The notes under the pieces: generated by a model
Databases searched by the model: none
What the model was told of the DNA's origin: nothing
Seen by the model: the letters and a program-made list of their open reading frames with translations, nothing else
Part shown: piece after piece, positions 34,386-40,320 of the stretch
Layout: each line of letters begins with the position of its first letter
How positions within the stretch are numbered: the first letter of the stretch is position 1
Program-made: the position numbers and the translations under genes
Source: Opitutia bacterium
Lineage (GTDB): Bacteria; Verrucomicrobiota; Verrucomicrobiia; Opitutales; Coraliomargaritaceae
Direction of reading: 5' to 3'
Length of the DNA stretch: 40,320 nucleotides
NCBI GenBank assembly: GCA_029252625.1
Contig: JAQXBA010000217.1
Coordinates: forward strand, 1 to 40,320

Positions 34386-37178
34386 ATGCCAAACCGCATC
34401 ACGACCTACCTAGATTGGAACCTCCCACTACTACCTGCCATCACGCAGCAACTCCTCGCCGGGGCCAGCGGCGACTTTATCGACCTCAGCAGCGATCTGG
34501 TGATCGTGCCCACCGTGCAATCCGGCCGCCGACTCCGTGAAGCGCTTGCCCTGGCAGCCAATGACCGCGGCTTATTTCCACCCGTAATTGTCACCCCCGA
34601 TGTCTTCCTCGGACAAGCGATCAAAGACGAGCCGATCGCCAACGAAGAAAGCGTGACCGCCGCATGGGTCACCGTGCTAGGTGCGATCGACTGCACACAA
34701 TTTGAAGCGCTCTTCCCCATTGCCCCTGAGCAAAATAGCAGTTGGCAGATCGGCATGGCGCAACGCCTCATGCAGCTGCGTAACGAACTCGGCGAAGAAG
34801 GGCTCGACTTCGCACTCGCCGCACAACGCACCGGCGAAAGCGGACACGAACCTGCACGCTGGAGCGAACTCGCCCGACTCGAAGGCCTCTACCTCGACCA
34901 ACTCCAAACACGCGCCCTCAAAGATCCCAAACACGCCCGCCGCGCTGCCGCACAGAGCTACGTCGCACCGCCGCAAATCAAGCGCATCATCCTCGCCGCC
35001 ACTCCCGACCCTCAACCGCTGCCCTTGCAAGCGCTCGAACGTGCCGCAGAAAGCATTCAGCTCGAAGTGTGGATCTACGGTGCCGAAGACGCACAATTTG
35101 ATAAATGGGGGAGGCCGGCTACAGAGCACTGGACGCAACGCCCACTACCCTTCGAAGCATGGGGCTGTCAGCTTCAAAGCCTTGCCTCTGCTAAATCGAC
35201 CGCTGCCACGATCGCCGCAAGTACGCAAGGCAAAGCCCCCGAATCCGTGCTCATCGGACTTGCGGACCCGACACTCAATCCCATCGTCGTCGATGCCCTC
35301 GAGCGGGCTAAGACCCCTCATTACGACCCCGAAGGGCAAGCGCTCCATCTCGGCGGGGTCGGTCGACTTACTGAGCTACTTTGCCAACTGTGCGATGATC
35401 GCAGCACTACCACGATCCGCACACTCCTGCAGCACCCAGACATTCAGATCTGGCTAAAAGCCAGTGGCAACGAACTGCTGCGCCAACTCGACCGCCTGTT
35501 CGAAGACCACCTCGCTCCCGACCTCACCACGCTGATTCACTTCGCTGCGCGTAAAAAAAATCGAGAGCTGCACAACGCCCTCACGCAAGTCAACGCACTC
35601 GCTACAGGGCTCAACACATCAGGCAACTTTAGTCACTCACTCGCGCAGGCGCTGCAACAGATCTACTCAACCAAACAAATTGAGACTAGCAACCAAGCCA
35701 GCAGCCAATGGAAGGAGCGTGCCGACGCCGTCCGCCAGCTACTCAACAACGCCGCCGAAGCGGAAACCTTATTTTCAAAACTCCCCAAAGCCTTCAGCCG
35801 CTCCGTATTCCGGCAGAGTCTGCAGCGCAGTAAAGTCTATCCCGACCGCCCACGAGAAGCGCACGATCTGCTTGGTTGGCTCGAACTTCTGTGGAATGAT
35901 GCACCCCACCTCATCCTCGCCGGCCTCAACGAGAACATCGTGCCCGAGTCCGTGATCGGCGATGCCTTCTTGCCTGAGACCCTGCGCGAGCAACTCGGCC
36001 TACGCACCAACGCACAGCGTTTCGCCCGCGACGCCTACTTACTCGAAGCTCTCTGCCGCCGACGCGCAGGCGAGTATGGGCACATCGATATTCTCGTGCC
36101 ACAATCGGGCGACGAGCACACGCCACTAAAACCCTCACGCCTCCTCTTTCAAGGTGCGAACGACACACTCCTCAGTCGCACGCGACTGCTCTTCCGCGAA
36201 ACCGAAGACAGCAGCGCAAACATTGAGTACAGCGCCGCGTGGAAACTCTCGCCGCCCCTCGACATACCGCTGCCGACCTCGATCTCCGTCAGCGCCTTTA
36301 AGAGCTATTTGCAATGCCCCTTCCGATTCTTCCTCAGGCACATTCTCAAAATGCGCCCGGTCGATGTCGAAACACGCGAGCTCAATCCCGCCGCTTTTGG
36401 CAACCTCGTACACGACACTGTCGCCGAACTCAATGGCCGCACCATTGAGGGTAGCACCGACATAGCCACCTTGGTCAAAGAGCTACACGCCATCGCTGAG
36501 AAAATGCTCAAACACCGCTATGGCGACAAGCTATCCTTCGCCCTGCGCCTACAGTACGAAGCGATCATGGCGCGCATCAACGCATTTGGACAACACCAAG
36601 TCGAAGACGCCCAAAACAACAGTAGTATCAAAATACTGAATACAGAAGAAGCATTTGAAATCCCCCTCAACGGCTTCACCATTAAGGGCCGCATTGACCG
36701 CATCGATCAACGCGGCGAGCGCCTCGAATTGATCGACTACAAGACCAGCAATTCACCGGCCAATCCCCAGAAAGCACACCTCGCGGTCGTCGCAAAAAAG
36801 GCCCCACCTGAGCACTTACCTGACGCCGCCTTCTTCGAGCACGAGGGCAAGACTTACCGCTGGATCGATCTACAACTCCCACTCTACGTGCTCGCAAAAC
36901 ACGAAGCCGGCGGCCAGCGGCCCAGCGTCGCCTACTTCAATCTCGCGCAAACACTCGAGAAGAGCGGCATCGAACGCTGGGATGGATTTACCGACAGTCA
37001 CCTTGATTCCGCCAGAGCGTGCGCCGCCGCCGTTGTTGAACAAATCAAAAGCGGTATCTTCTGGCCTCCAAGCCAAGACATTCACGAAGCCTACGACGAC
37101 TTCGCGCCCCTCTTCCCTGACGGCATCGAAAACTCAGTCGACCCAGAAGCCTTTAAGCATTACCAGTTTAAGAGGTAA
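34386..37178 (+). CDS. AddB-like PD-(D/E)XK nuclease
   Basis: 930-aa protein related to the AddB subunit of AddAB-type helicase-nucleases. The N-terminal half is helicase-like but inactive in appearance: where the Walker A would be it reads VPTVQSGRRLREALAL. Middle segments include LILAGLNENIVPESVIGDAF and LPETLREQLGLRTNAQRFAR, typical of this family. The nuclease domain is C-terminal: SAFKSYLQCPFRFFLRH, FGNLVHDTV, then FTIKGRIDRIDQRGERLELI and DYKT, with Asp and Asp-x-Lys positions intact. The Cys cluster of AddB-type iron-sulfur nucleases is not present. An addA partner is not in the window. It converges on the integron integrase. Confidence 0.82.
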   Translation: MPNRITTYLDWNLPLLPAITQQLLAGASGDFIDLSSDLVIVPTVQSGRRLREALALAANDRGLFPPVIVTPDVFLGQAIKDEPIANEESVTAAWVTVLGAIDCTQFEALFPIAPEQNSSWQIGMAQRLMQLRNELGEEGLDFALAAQRTGESGHEPARWSELARLEGLYLDQLQTRALKDPKHARRAAAQSYVAPPQIKRIILAATPDPQPLPLQALERAAESIQLEVWIYGAEDAQFDKWGRPATEHWTQRPLPFEAWGCQLQSLASAKSTAATIAASTQGKAPESVLIGLADPTLNPIVVDALERAKTPHYDPEGQALHLGGVGRLTELLCQLCDDRSTTTIRTLLQHPDIQIWLKASGNELLRQLDRLFEDHLAPDLTTLIHFAARKKNRELHNALTQVNALATGLNTSGNFSHSLAQALQQIYSTKQIETSNQASSQWKERADAVRQLLNNAAEAETLFSKLPKAFSRSVFRQSLQRSKVYPDRPREAHDLLGWLELLWNDAPHLILAGLNENIVPESVIGDAFLPETLREQLGLRTNAQRFARDAYLLEALCRRRAGEYGHIDILVPQSGDEHTPLKPSRLLFQGANDTLLSRTRLLFRETEDSSANIEYSAAWKLSPPLDIPLPTSISVSAFKSYLQCPFRFFLRHILKMRPVDVETRELNPAAFGNLVHDTVAELNGRTIEGSTDIATLVKELHAIAEKMLKHRYGDKLSFALRLQYEAIMARINAFGQHQVEDAQNNSSIKILNTEEAFEIPLNGFTIKGRIDRIDQRGERLELIDYKTSNSPANPQKAHLAVVAKKAPPEHLPDAAFFEHEGKTYRWIDLQLPLYVLAKHEAGGQRPSVAYFNLAQTLEKSGIERWDGFTDSHLDSARACAAAVVEQIKSGIFWPPSQDIHEAYDDFAPLFPDGIENSVDPEAFKHYQFKR

Positions 37179-37198
37179 GGGTCACCCTCACTTTCACT

Positions 37199-37213
37199 CC
37201 GTGCGCAGCACGG
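37199..37213. terminator. Hairpin between convergent nuclease and integrase genes
   Basis: CCGTGC (37199-37204), a GCA loop and GCACGG (37208-37213) form a perfect 6-bp stem directly after the intI stop. There is no T tract on either side, so terminator function is tentative. Confidence 0.35.
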
Positions 37214-37214
37214 C

Positions 37215-38414
37215 TCAAAGTCTATCCAACGGGCTCACTATCCCAAACGGCTTCTTCATCACATGGGTATAGATCTGCGTCGTCTCAACCGAGGCATGCC
37301 CGAGTAGATCCTGCACCGTGCGTATATCTGCCCCACCTTCCAGCATATGCGTCGCAAAGCTGTGCCGTAACACATGCGGCGTCACTCGCTTCTCGATGCC
37401 CGCTTTCTTCGCCGTCGTGCGGATCGCATTTTGGTAAGAGTTCTCCAAAGCATGGTGCCGGAGCATCTCTTCGCTACGAGGATCTTTCGCTAGCCGACTG
37501 TGCGGAAACAGATACTGCCAGCTCAACTCAGCCCGCGCCACGCTGAACTTACGCGCCAACGCTTCCGTCATACTCGCACCGGCAAAATCCGCAGCCACAT
37601 CCTCCACATACAAAGCTCGCACCTGCTCTAATTGCAGCTGCAATAAATCCACTAAAGAACTCGGCAGCACTGTGATCCGATCCTTATCGCCCTTGCCTCC
37701 TCGGATCACCAACTGCCCGCGATCAAAATCCAGATCCTTTACCCGCAAACGCAATAACTCAGTCACCCGCAGACCTGCTCCATACTGCAAGCGCCCCATT
37801 AGCCGAAACTTCGTCGGCAACAGCTCCAATAAGCGCATCACCTCCCGCGTCGATAAAACGACTGGTACCCGCTGCCGCTTCTTAGCCCGCGTGGCTCCCT
37901 GAAAATCTACATCCGGCTGTTCCCGCACATAACGGAAGAAAAACAACAAAGCATTAAAACACTGGTTCTGGCCCGTCGGCGCTAACTCCTGCTCCTCCGC
38001 CAAGTAAGTCAAAAAACGTACCACATCTCCTGACTCCGAATCCATCGCTTCCTTCGGATGTAAGAACGCCTGAAAACGCCGCAACCAAGCCATGTAAGCT
38101 TTCTCCGTCGTATACGCTAGGTGACGACGACGCAGCGCACTTCTCAGCTTCGTCCCTGCAACATCGCGAGCCGCCAGCTCTTCAAAAAACCACTTTAACG
38201 CATCACCCCACTGCGCCTTCTGCCAATCCTCTGGATCTGCACACAAGACCGCATCTCGCCAAAAAATCTTGCCATTATCGCGGTTGTTCGGCTCCCCCAA
38301 CTCCTTCTTCGCGCAATAACCAAAATACCACTTGAGCGTGATCCACCAAGCCCGTCGCTCTTCTACACTTGCACCCGAATATGCCTTCAAGTGAACTTTA
38401 ACCCAGTCATGCAT
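37215..38414 (-). CDS. intI: Integron integrase (IntI) with long N-terminal extension
   Basis: Tyrosine recombinase that inserts and excises gene cassettes at attI/attC. 399 aa, against roughly 320-340 for class 1 type. Catalytic residues: Arg216 (GAGLRVTELL), Lys241, His347-x-x-Arg350 (TPHVLRHSF), His373 (LLGHASVETT) and Tyr382 (IYTHVMK). The integron-specific insertion between the catalytic boxes is present at about 283-340 (LSWQYLFPHSRLAKDPRSEE, then MLRHHALENS), which separates it from XerC/D. The core-binding domain starts about residue 88 (LRSALRRRHLAYTTEKAYMA). Residues 1-86 (Trp-rich, e.g. DWQKAQWGDALKWFFEEL) have no counterpart in IntI1. It reads away from the cassettes, as usual. 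A palindrome lies upstream. Confidence 0.95.
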   Translation of the reverse strand: MHDWVKVHLKAYSGASVEERRAWWITLKWYFGYCAKKELGEPNNRDNGKIFWRDAVLCADPEDWQKAQWGDALKWFFEELAARDVAGTKLRSALRRRHLAYTTEKAYMAWLRRFQAFLHPKEAMDSESGDVVRFLTYLAEEQELAPTGQNQCFNALLFFFRYVREQPDVDFQGATRAKKRQRVPVVLSTREVMRLLELLPTKFRLMGRLQYGAGLRVTELLRLRVKDLDFDRGQLVIRGGKGDKDRITVLPSSLVDLLQLQLEQVRALYVEDVAADFAGASMTEALARKFSVARAELSWQYLFPHSRLAKDPRSEEMLRHHALENSYQNAIRTTAKKAGIEKRVTPHVLRHSFATHMLEGGADIRTVQDLLGHASVETTQIYTHVMKKPFGIVSPLDRL

Positions 38415-38433
38415 AAGTCGAATAACTACTACA

Positions 38434-38461
38434 TGACCTTAAGCCGTGTTTAGTAAGGTCA
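38434..38461. promoter_or_regulatory. 8-12-8 perfect inverted repeat upstream of intI
   Basis: TGACCTTA (38434-38441) and TAAGGTCA (38454-38461) are exact inverted copies separated by 12 bp. The site ends 20 bp before the integrase start, where a repressor or mRNA hairpin would control expression. It is not the E. coli (CTGT-N8-ACAG) or Bacillus LexA box, so if SOS control exists here it uses a different site. Confidence 0.5.
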
Positions 38462-38573
38462 ATATTCGACACCGCAAGTAGCCCGAAGAAGAGCTAAAGC
38501 AATCCTCAAACATCCACCCTGCCCTAAAATAAAAGAATAAACTTATACTACTAAAACCTAACCAAAAATACAA

Positions 38574-38601
38574 TTGCCTCACCATTAAACTAATCAATAA
38601 T
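38574..38601 (+). promoter_or_regulatory. Candidate cassette promoter (Pc)
   Basis: TTGCCT (38574-38579) and AATAAT (38596-38601) are 16 bp apart and point toward the cassettes. Another possible -10, TATACT, lies at 38544-38549. This A/T-rich stretch is where a Pc-like promoter for the first cassettes is expected; neither match is strong. Confidence 0.3.
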
Positions 38602-38633
38602 CGACAAATACTCAAATAAATCACAACTTTTCA

Positions 38634-38666
38634 CATGACGAAAGTCATGGATACTAAACGTTCTAC
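38634..38666 (+). other. attI recombination site (candidate)
   Basis: CATGAC (38634-38639), a GAAA loop and GTCATG (38644-38649) form a small perfect hairpin, followed after 10 bp by GTTCTAC (38660-38666), the R-box at the edge of cassette 1. The layout resembles attI1, where a short palindrome is followed after about 9 bp by the GTTAGGC core. The crossover would lie between G38660 and T38661. Confidence 0.6.
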
Positions 38667-38691
38667 ACAAAATAATAAAAGAAGAAATTAA

Positions 38692-38952
38692 ATGAACACT
38701 GTAAGAAAAATAATCATCTCAATTTTTGGACCCATACTAATATCATTTCCAATCTTAAACATTAATAACAAAACAAATTTTTCTTCATCTGAGTCATCTG
38801 ATGGAATAGCTACTTTAACAACATGGGATAATGACCCTTTATATAATTACCCATCTGCCTGGTACATTTGTATATTAATTTCAGCAATTGCTTTATTCAT
38901 TTTATGGAAACCACCTGCTTCTGATCAGAAAAGAGAAAAAACAAAATCGTAG
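38692..38952 (+). CDS. Cassette 1: small membrane protein
   Basis: I do not recognise this 86-aa protein. It has an N-terminal hydrophobic helix (KIIISIFGPILISFPILN, about 6-23), a polar, Ser/Asp-rich middle with two Trp-containing stretches (TTWDNDPLYNYPSAW), a second helix (YICILISAIALFILW, about 58-72) and a basic tail. Predicted two-pass inner-membrane protein. Strongly A/T-rich. AGAAGAAATTAA precedes the ATG as a weak ribosome-binding site 31 bp after the cassette edge. The TAG stop (38950-38952) lies inside the R'' box of its attC, so gene and recombination site overlap. Confidence 0.7.
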   Translation: MNTVRKIIISIFGPILISFPILNINNKTNFSSSESSDGIATLTTWDNDPLYNYPSAWYICILISAIALFILWKPPASDQKREKTKS

Positions 38953-39024
38953 AACCATGGGCTGGACACTGATGCCTGCATATCGCTGAACGATATTTGG
39001 CACAGGTCAGCCCGGTCGTTAGGT
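38949..39024 (+). other. attC site of cassette 1 (76 bp)
   Basis: R'' is GTAGAAC (38949-38955) and the right core is GTTAGGT (39018-39024). Arms CATGGGCTGG and GGTCAGCCCGGTC are complementary with unpaired bases. The tip contains a perfect small hairpin, ATATCG-CTGAA-CGATAT. R'' is the exact reverse complement of GTTCTAC at the cassette's left edge (38660-38666). Confidence 0.85.
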
Positions 39025-39069
39025 AAAAGATGACTTGCTCGATCCAACTAATTTGACCAATCCTATATT

Positions 39070-39525
39070 ATGAAAAAACAAGCACTAATTCTACTGGCCT
39101 TTAGTCAGCTCGCCCTTGCTGGTGAAATTAATCTCGTCGATAAGCAGAGCGGCAAGGTCGTAGCCACTATCAGCCAGAACGATGAGACAGAGTTTCTTAT
39201 CGAAGGTAAGACATACGTCGCCAAGCCAAAAGCAAGCGTCTCAGAGAAGTTGGCTCGAGCAATCATTGTTCCCCGCATCGAGGTGCGGGGTGATCACCTT
39301 GAGGACGTCGTGAACATTCTCCGGTTTGAGACTGCAAAGCTTTCACCTGCGGCTCCGCTAAACATCACGATCGGACACAAGGATCTCAAAAATGTAGCAG
39401 TAGATCTCAAGATGAACGAGGCGAGTTGTTACGCGATCCTTACAGCCGCTGCTGAACTTGCTGGATGCGACGTCGCGTTTGAGGAAGTTGGTGCAATTTT
39501 CCGGAAGAAGGAGTCGAGTAAATAG
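39070..39525 (+). CDS. Cassette 2: exported protein with STN/secretin-N-like domain
   Basis: 151-aa protein with a Sec signal peptide (KKQALILLAFSQLALAG). The middle and C-terminal part, about 65-148, reads IIVPRIEVRGDHLEDVVNIL, then LNITIGHKDLKNVAVDLKMN and CYAILTAAAELAGCDVAFEE. This is the pattern of the short STN/secretin-N-type alpha-beta fold often seen in verrucomicrobial exported proteins. No secretin pore domain is attached. It is not A/T-rich, unlike cassettes 1 and 3, and may come from a related host. It starts 46 bp after the previous attC core, with no Shine-Dalgarno sequence. Confidence 0.75.
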   Translation: MKKQALILLAFSQLALAGEINLVDKQSGKVVATISQNDETEFLIEGKTYVAKPKASVSEKLARAIIVPRIEVRGDHLEDVVNILRFETAKLSPAAPLNITIGHKDLKNVAVDLKMNEASCYAILTAAAELAGCDVAFEEVGAIFRKKESSK

Positions 39526-39555
39526 GCGGCTAGCACGGATGCAGAAGCACACAAT

Positions 39556-39678
39556 GCCCAACAAGTCGGCGCACACCAACCCACACCGCTTCGTAGGCGA
39601 GTTTTCCGATAGATTGAACCTTTAACCCCTTCGTCAAGCCTTGCTCTCGTGTGGGGTGGGTGACCTATGACGTTATGC
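39556..39678 (+). other. attC site of cassette 2 (123 bp)
   Basis: R'' is GCCCAAC (39556-39562), a perfect match to RYYYAAC, and the right core is GTTATGC (39672-39678). Arms CGCACACCAACCCACAC and GTGTGGGGTGGGTGACC are largely complementary. The region between is long and variable. The cassette's own left-edge R' (GTTAGGT) pairs with R'' in 5 positions plus one G-T. Confidence 0.85.
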
Positions 39679-39701
39679 AGGAATAAAAACAAAGACTCAT
39701 T

Positions 39702-40133
39702 ATGAAAATCTTATCCTTTATCACCTTACTATTAGTAAGCAGTAGTGTCCTTGCTGAGAAACTTGATTACCAACTAGAAAGTGGTGTATTTAAAACTTCA
39801 GAAGGAATTATTCCAGCAGGATGTTTCGGACAATTAATCACAGAATTAAATGGAGATGACACAGTTGCTGCAATTTACTTGAACCGTACGTCTTTCCGTG
39901 GTTGTATTGATGCTAATAATCCTTATCCAGGAGGCAACGAAAACGATATCTCATATACAGTTAAAAAGGATTTAGGAAACAACATTTTTAATATCACTGT
40001 TAGACAAAAAATTCATGGAAGTATGAAATATTCCGATTCTAATATTATTGTTCAATTTGCTAATAAAAAATATTTTTTGAAAGACAAAAGCACAAAAATA
40101 GTTCTATCTCTTGAGAAAATTGGCGAATGGTAA
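39702..40133 (+). CDS. Cassette 3: exported protein of unknown function
   Basis: 143-aa protein with a clear signal peptide (MKILSFITLLLVSSSVLA). The mature part, about 125 aa, contains two Cys (CFGQL and RGCIDANN) that could form a disulfide, and alternating hydrophobic segments suggesting a beta-rich fold (NIFNITVRQKIHG; NIIVQFANKKYFL; KIVLSLEKIGEW). No family recognised. A/T-rich with Asn/Lys/Ile codons unlike the neighbouring host genes. It begins 24 bp after the attC core of cassette 2. Confidence 0.7.
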   Translation: MKILSFITLLLVSSSVLAEKLDYQLESGVFKTSEGIIPAGCFGQLITELNGDDTVAAIYLNRTSFRGCIDANNPYPGGNENDISYTVKKDLGNNIFNITVRQKIHGSMKYSDSNIIVQFANKKYFLKDKSTKIVLSLEKIGEW

Positions 40134-40143
40134 AAAAAACAAA

Positions 40144-40209
40144 GCATAACCATGGGTTCCACGAGATGTCTTCGCTTCGCTCAGACACACGTGAACCCGG
40201 TCGTTCGGT
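40144..40209 (+). other. attC site of cassette 3 (66 bp)
   Basis: R'' is GCATAAC (40144-40150) and the right core GTTCGGT (40203-40209). Arms CATGGGTTCCAC and GTGAACCCGGTC pair with one bulge. R'' is the exact reverse complement of GTTATGC at the left edge of cassette 3 (39672-39678). The arms share AACCATGGG and CCCGGTCGTT with the attC of cassette 1, so these two are related. Confidence 0.87.
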
Positions 40210-40225
40210 CTGAAAGGAGAGAAGA

Positions 40226-40320
40226 ATGAAGAGACTCAAGGTGTTCTTGCCAGGCGCTCTTGCCGCGCTATTGGCGGTGTTGGTGTCGATCCTGTTTATG
40301 GAGGAGACAATCGTGATTCT
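40226..40320 (+). CDS. Cassette 4: membrane or exported protein, 5' end only
   Basis: Open from ATG 40226 to the window edge. It encodes MKRLKVFLPGALAALLAVLV then SILFMEETIVI, a basic start followed by one hydrophobic helix (about 8-24), so a signal anchor or signal peptide. Unlike most host genes here it has a strong Shine-Dalgarno sequence (AAAGGAGA at 40213-40220). Function unknown. Confidence 0.7.
   Translation, partial: MKRLKVFLPGALAALLAVLVSILFMEETIVI

Larger units (their letters stand above)
38661..40320 (+). mobile_element. Integron gene-cassette array (four cassettes, last one cut by the window)
   Basis: Cassette boundaries from the attC cores: cassette 1 38661-39018, cassette 2 39019-39672, cassette 3 39673-40203, cassette 4 40204 to beyond the end. 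Each complete cassette holds one plus-strand gene followed by an attC site. Cassettes 1 and 3 are much richer in A/T than the host genes and use A/T-ending codons; cassette 2 is closer to host composition, so the cassettes come from different sources. Confidence 0.88.

Noticed and set aside
34319-34540. Small plus-strand frame at the start of the AddB-like gene
   Set aside because: Out-of-frame shadow of the conserved nuclease gene.
39541-39700. Minus-strand frame across the attC of cassette 2 (87 codons)
   Set aside because: It crosses the attC fold and antisense of the cassette gene; composition follows the recombination site, not a protein.

Overview
This window looks like part of a chromosome from a marine-type Verrucomicrobiota, most likely Opitutales/Puniceicoccales (Coraliomargarita-like). 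That placement is inferred from gene content: a DUF1549/DUF1553 + DUF1501 + DUF2231/cytochrome/LRR cluster typical of the Planctomycetes-Verrucomicrobia group, a lysine-rich histone-H1-like tail on the primary sigma factor, and housekeeping genes in a loose, operon-poor order. No rRNA, tRNA or CRISPR array was seen.

Layout. 1-479: 3' end of a tRNA-dihydrouridine synthase. 855-2962: sucC-sucD with a palindrome upstream and a clear terminator after. 3249-8401: three-gene cytochrome/secreted-protein cluster, whose first gene seems to start at ATT. 8402-8812: broken membrane-protein remnant. 8813-12804 (minus strand): trpA, a three-domain EIIA/PK-like/diadenylate cyclase fusion, an orphan nuoA and a DUF362-like secreted protein. 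12923-19466 (plus): TPR lipoprotein, dnaG lacking most zinc ligands, rpoD with five 15-residue Lys repeats, a small lipoprotein and tatA, closed by a strong terminator. 19785-29126: AGCS symporter, then minus-strand RNA methyltransferase, LptF/G permease, glycosyltransferase, D-2-hydroxyacid dehydrogenase, ptsI and ispE. 29218-33268 (plus): pyrF, ispD, DinG-like helicase and a small TPR protein. 33300-33783: a GxxExxY (PD-(D/E)XK) gene with one in-frame TGA, enclosed by 31-bp inverted repeats. 33813-37178: DUF1294 protein and an AddB-like nuclease.

37215 to the end is a chromosomal integron. An unusually long IntI integrase lies on the minus strand, followed by an attI candidate and at least four cassettes in plus orientation. 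Three complete attC sites are visible (76, 123 and 66 bp). For cassettes 1 and 3 the left-edge R' is the exact complement of the cassette's own R'', which fixes the cassette ends. The cassettes encode small membrane or exported proteins; cassettes 1 and 3 are clearly more AT-rich than the host genes.

Two themes run through the window. First, most host starts lack a Shine-Dalgarno sequence and many are preceded by pyrimidine-rich, purine-poor repeat tracts; some of these tracts are also translated inside proteins. Second, phosphotransfer signalling appears linked to c-di-AMP: ptsI and an EIIA domain fused to a diadenylate cyclase lie in the same window. The strongest candidates for something undescribed are the EIIA/PK-like/DAC fusion, the integron with its long integrase and operator-like repeat, and the pyrimidine-rich leader tracts.
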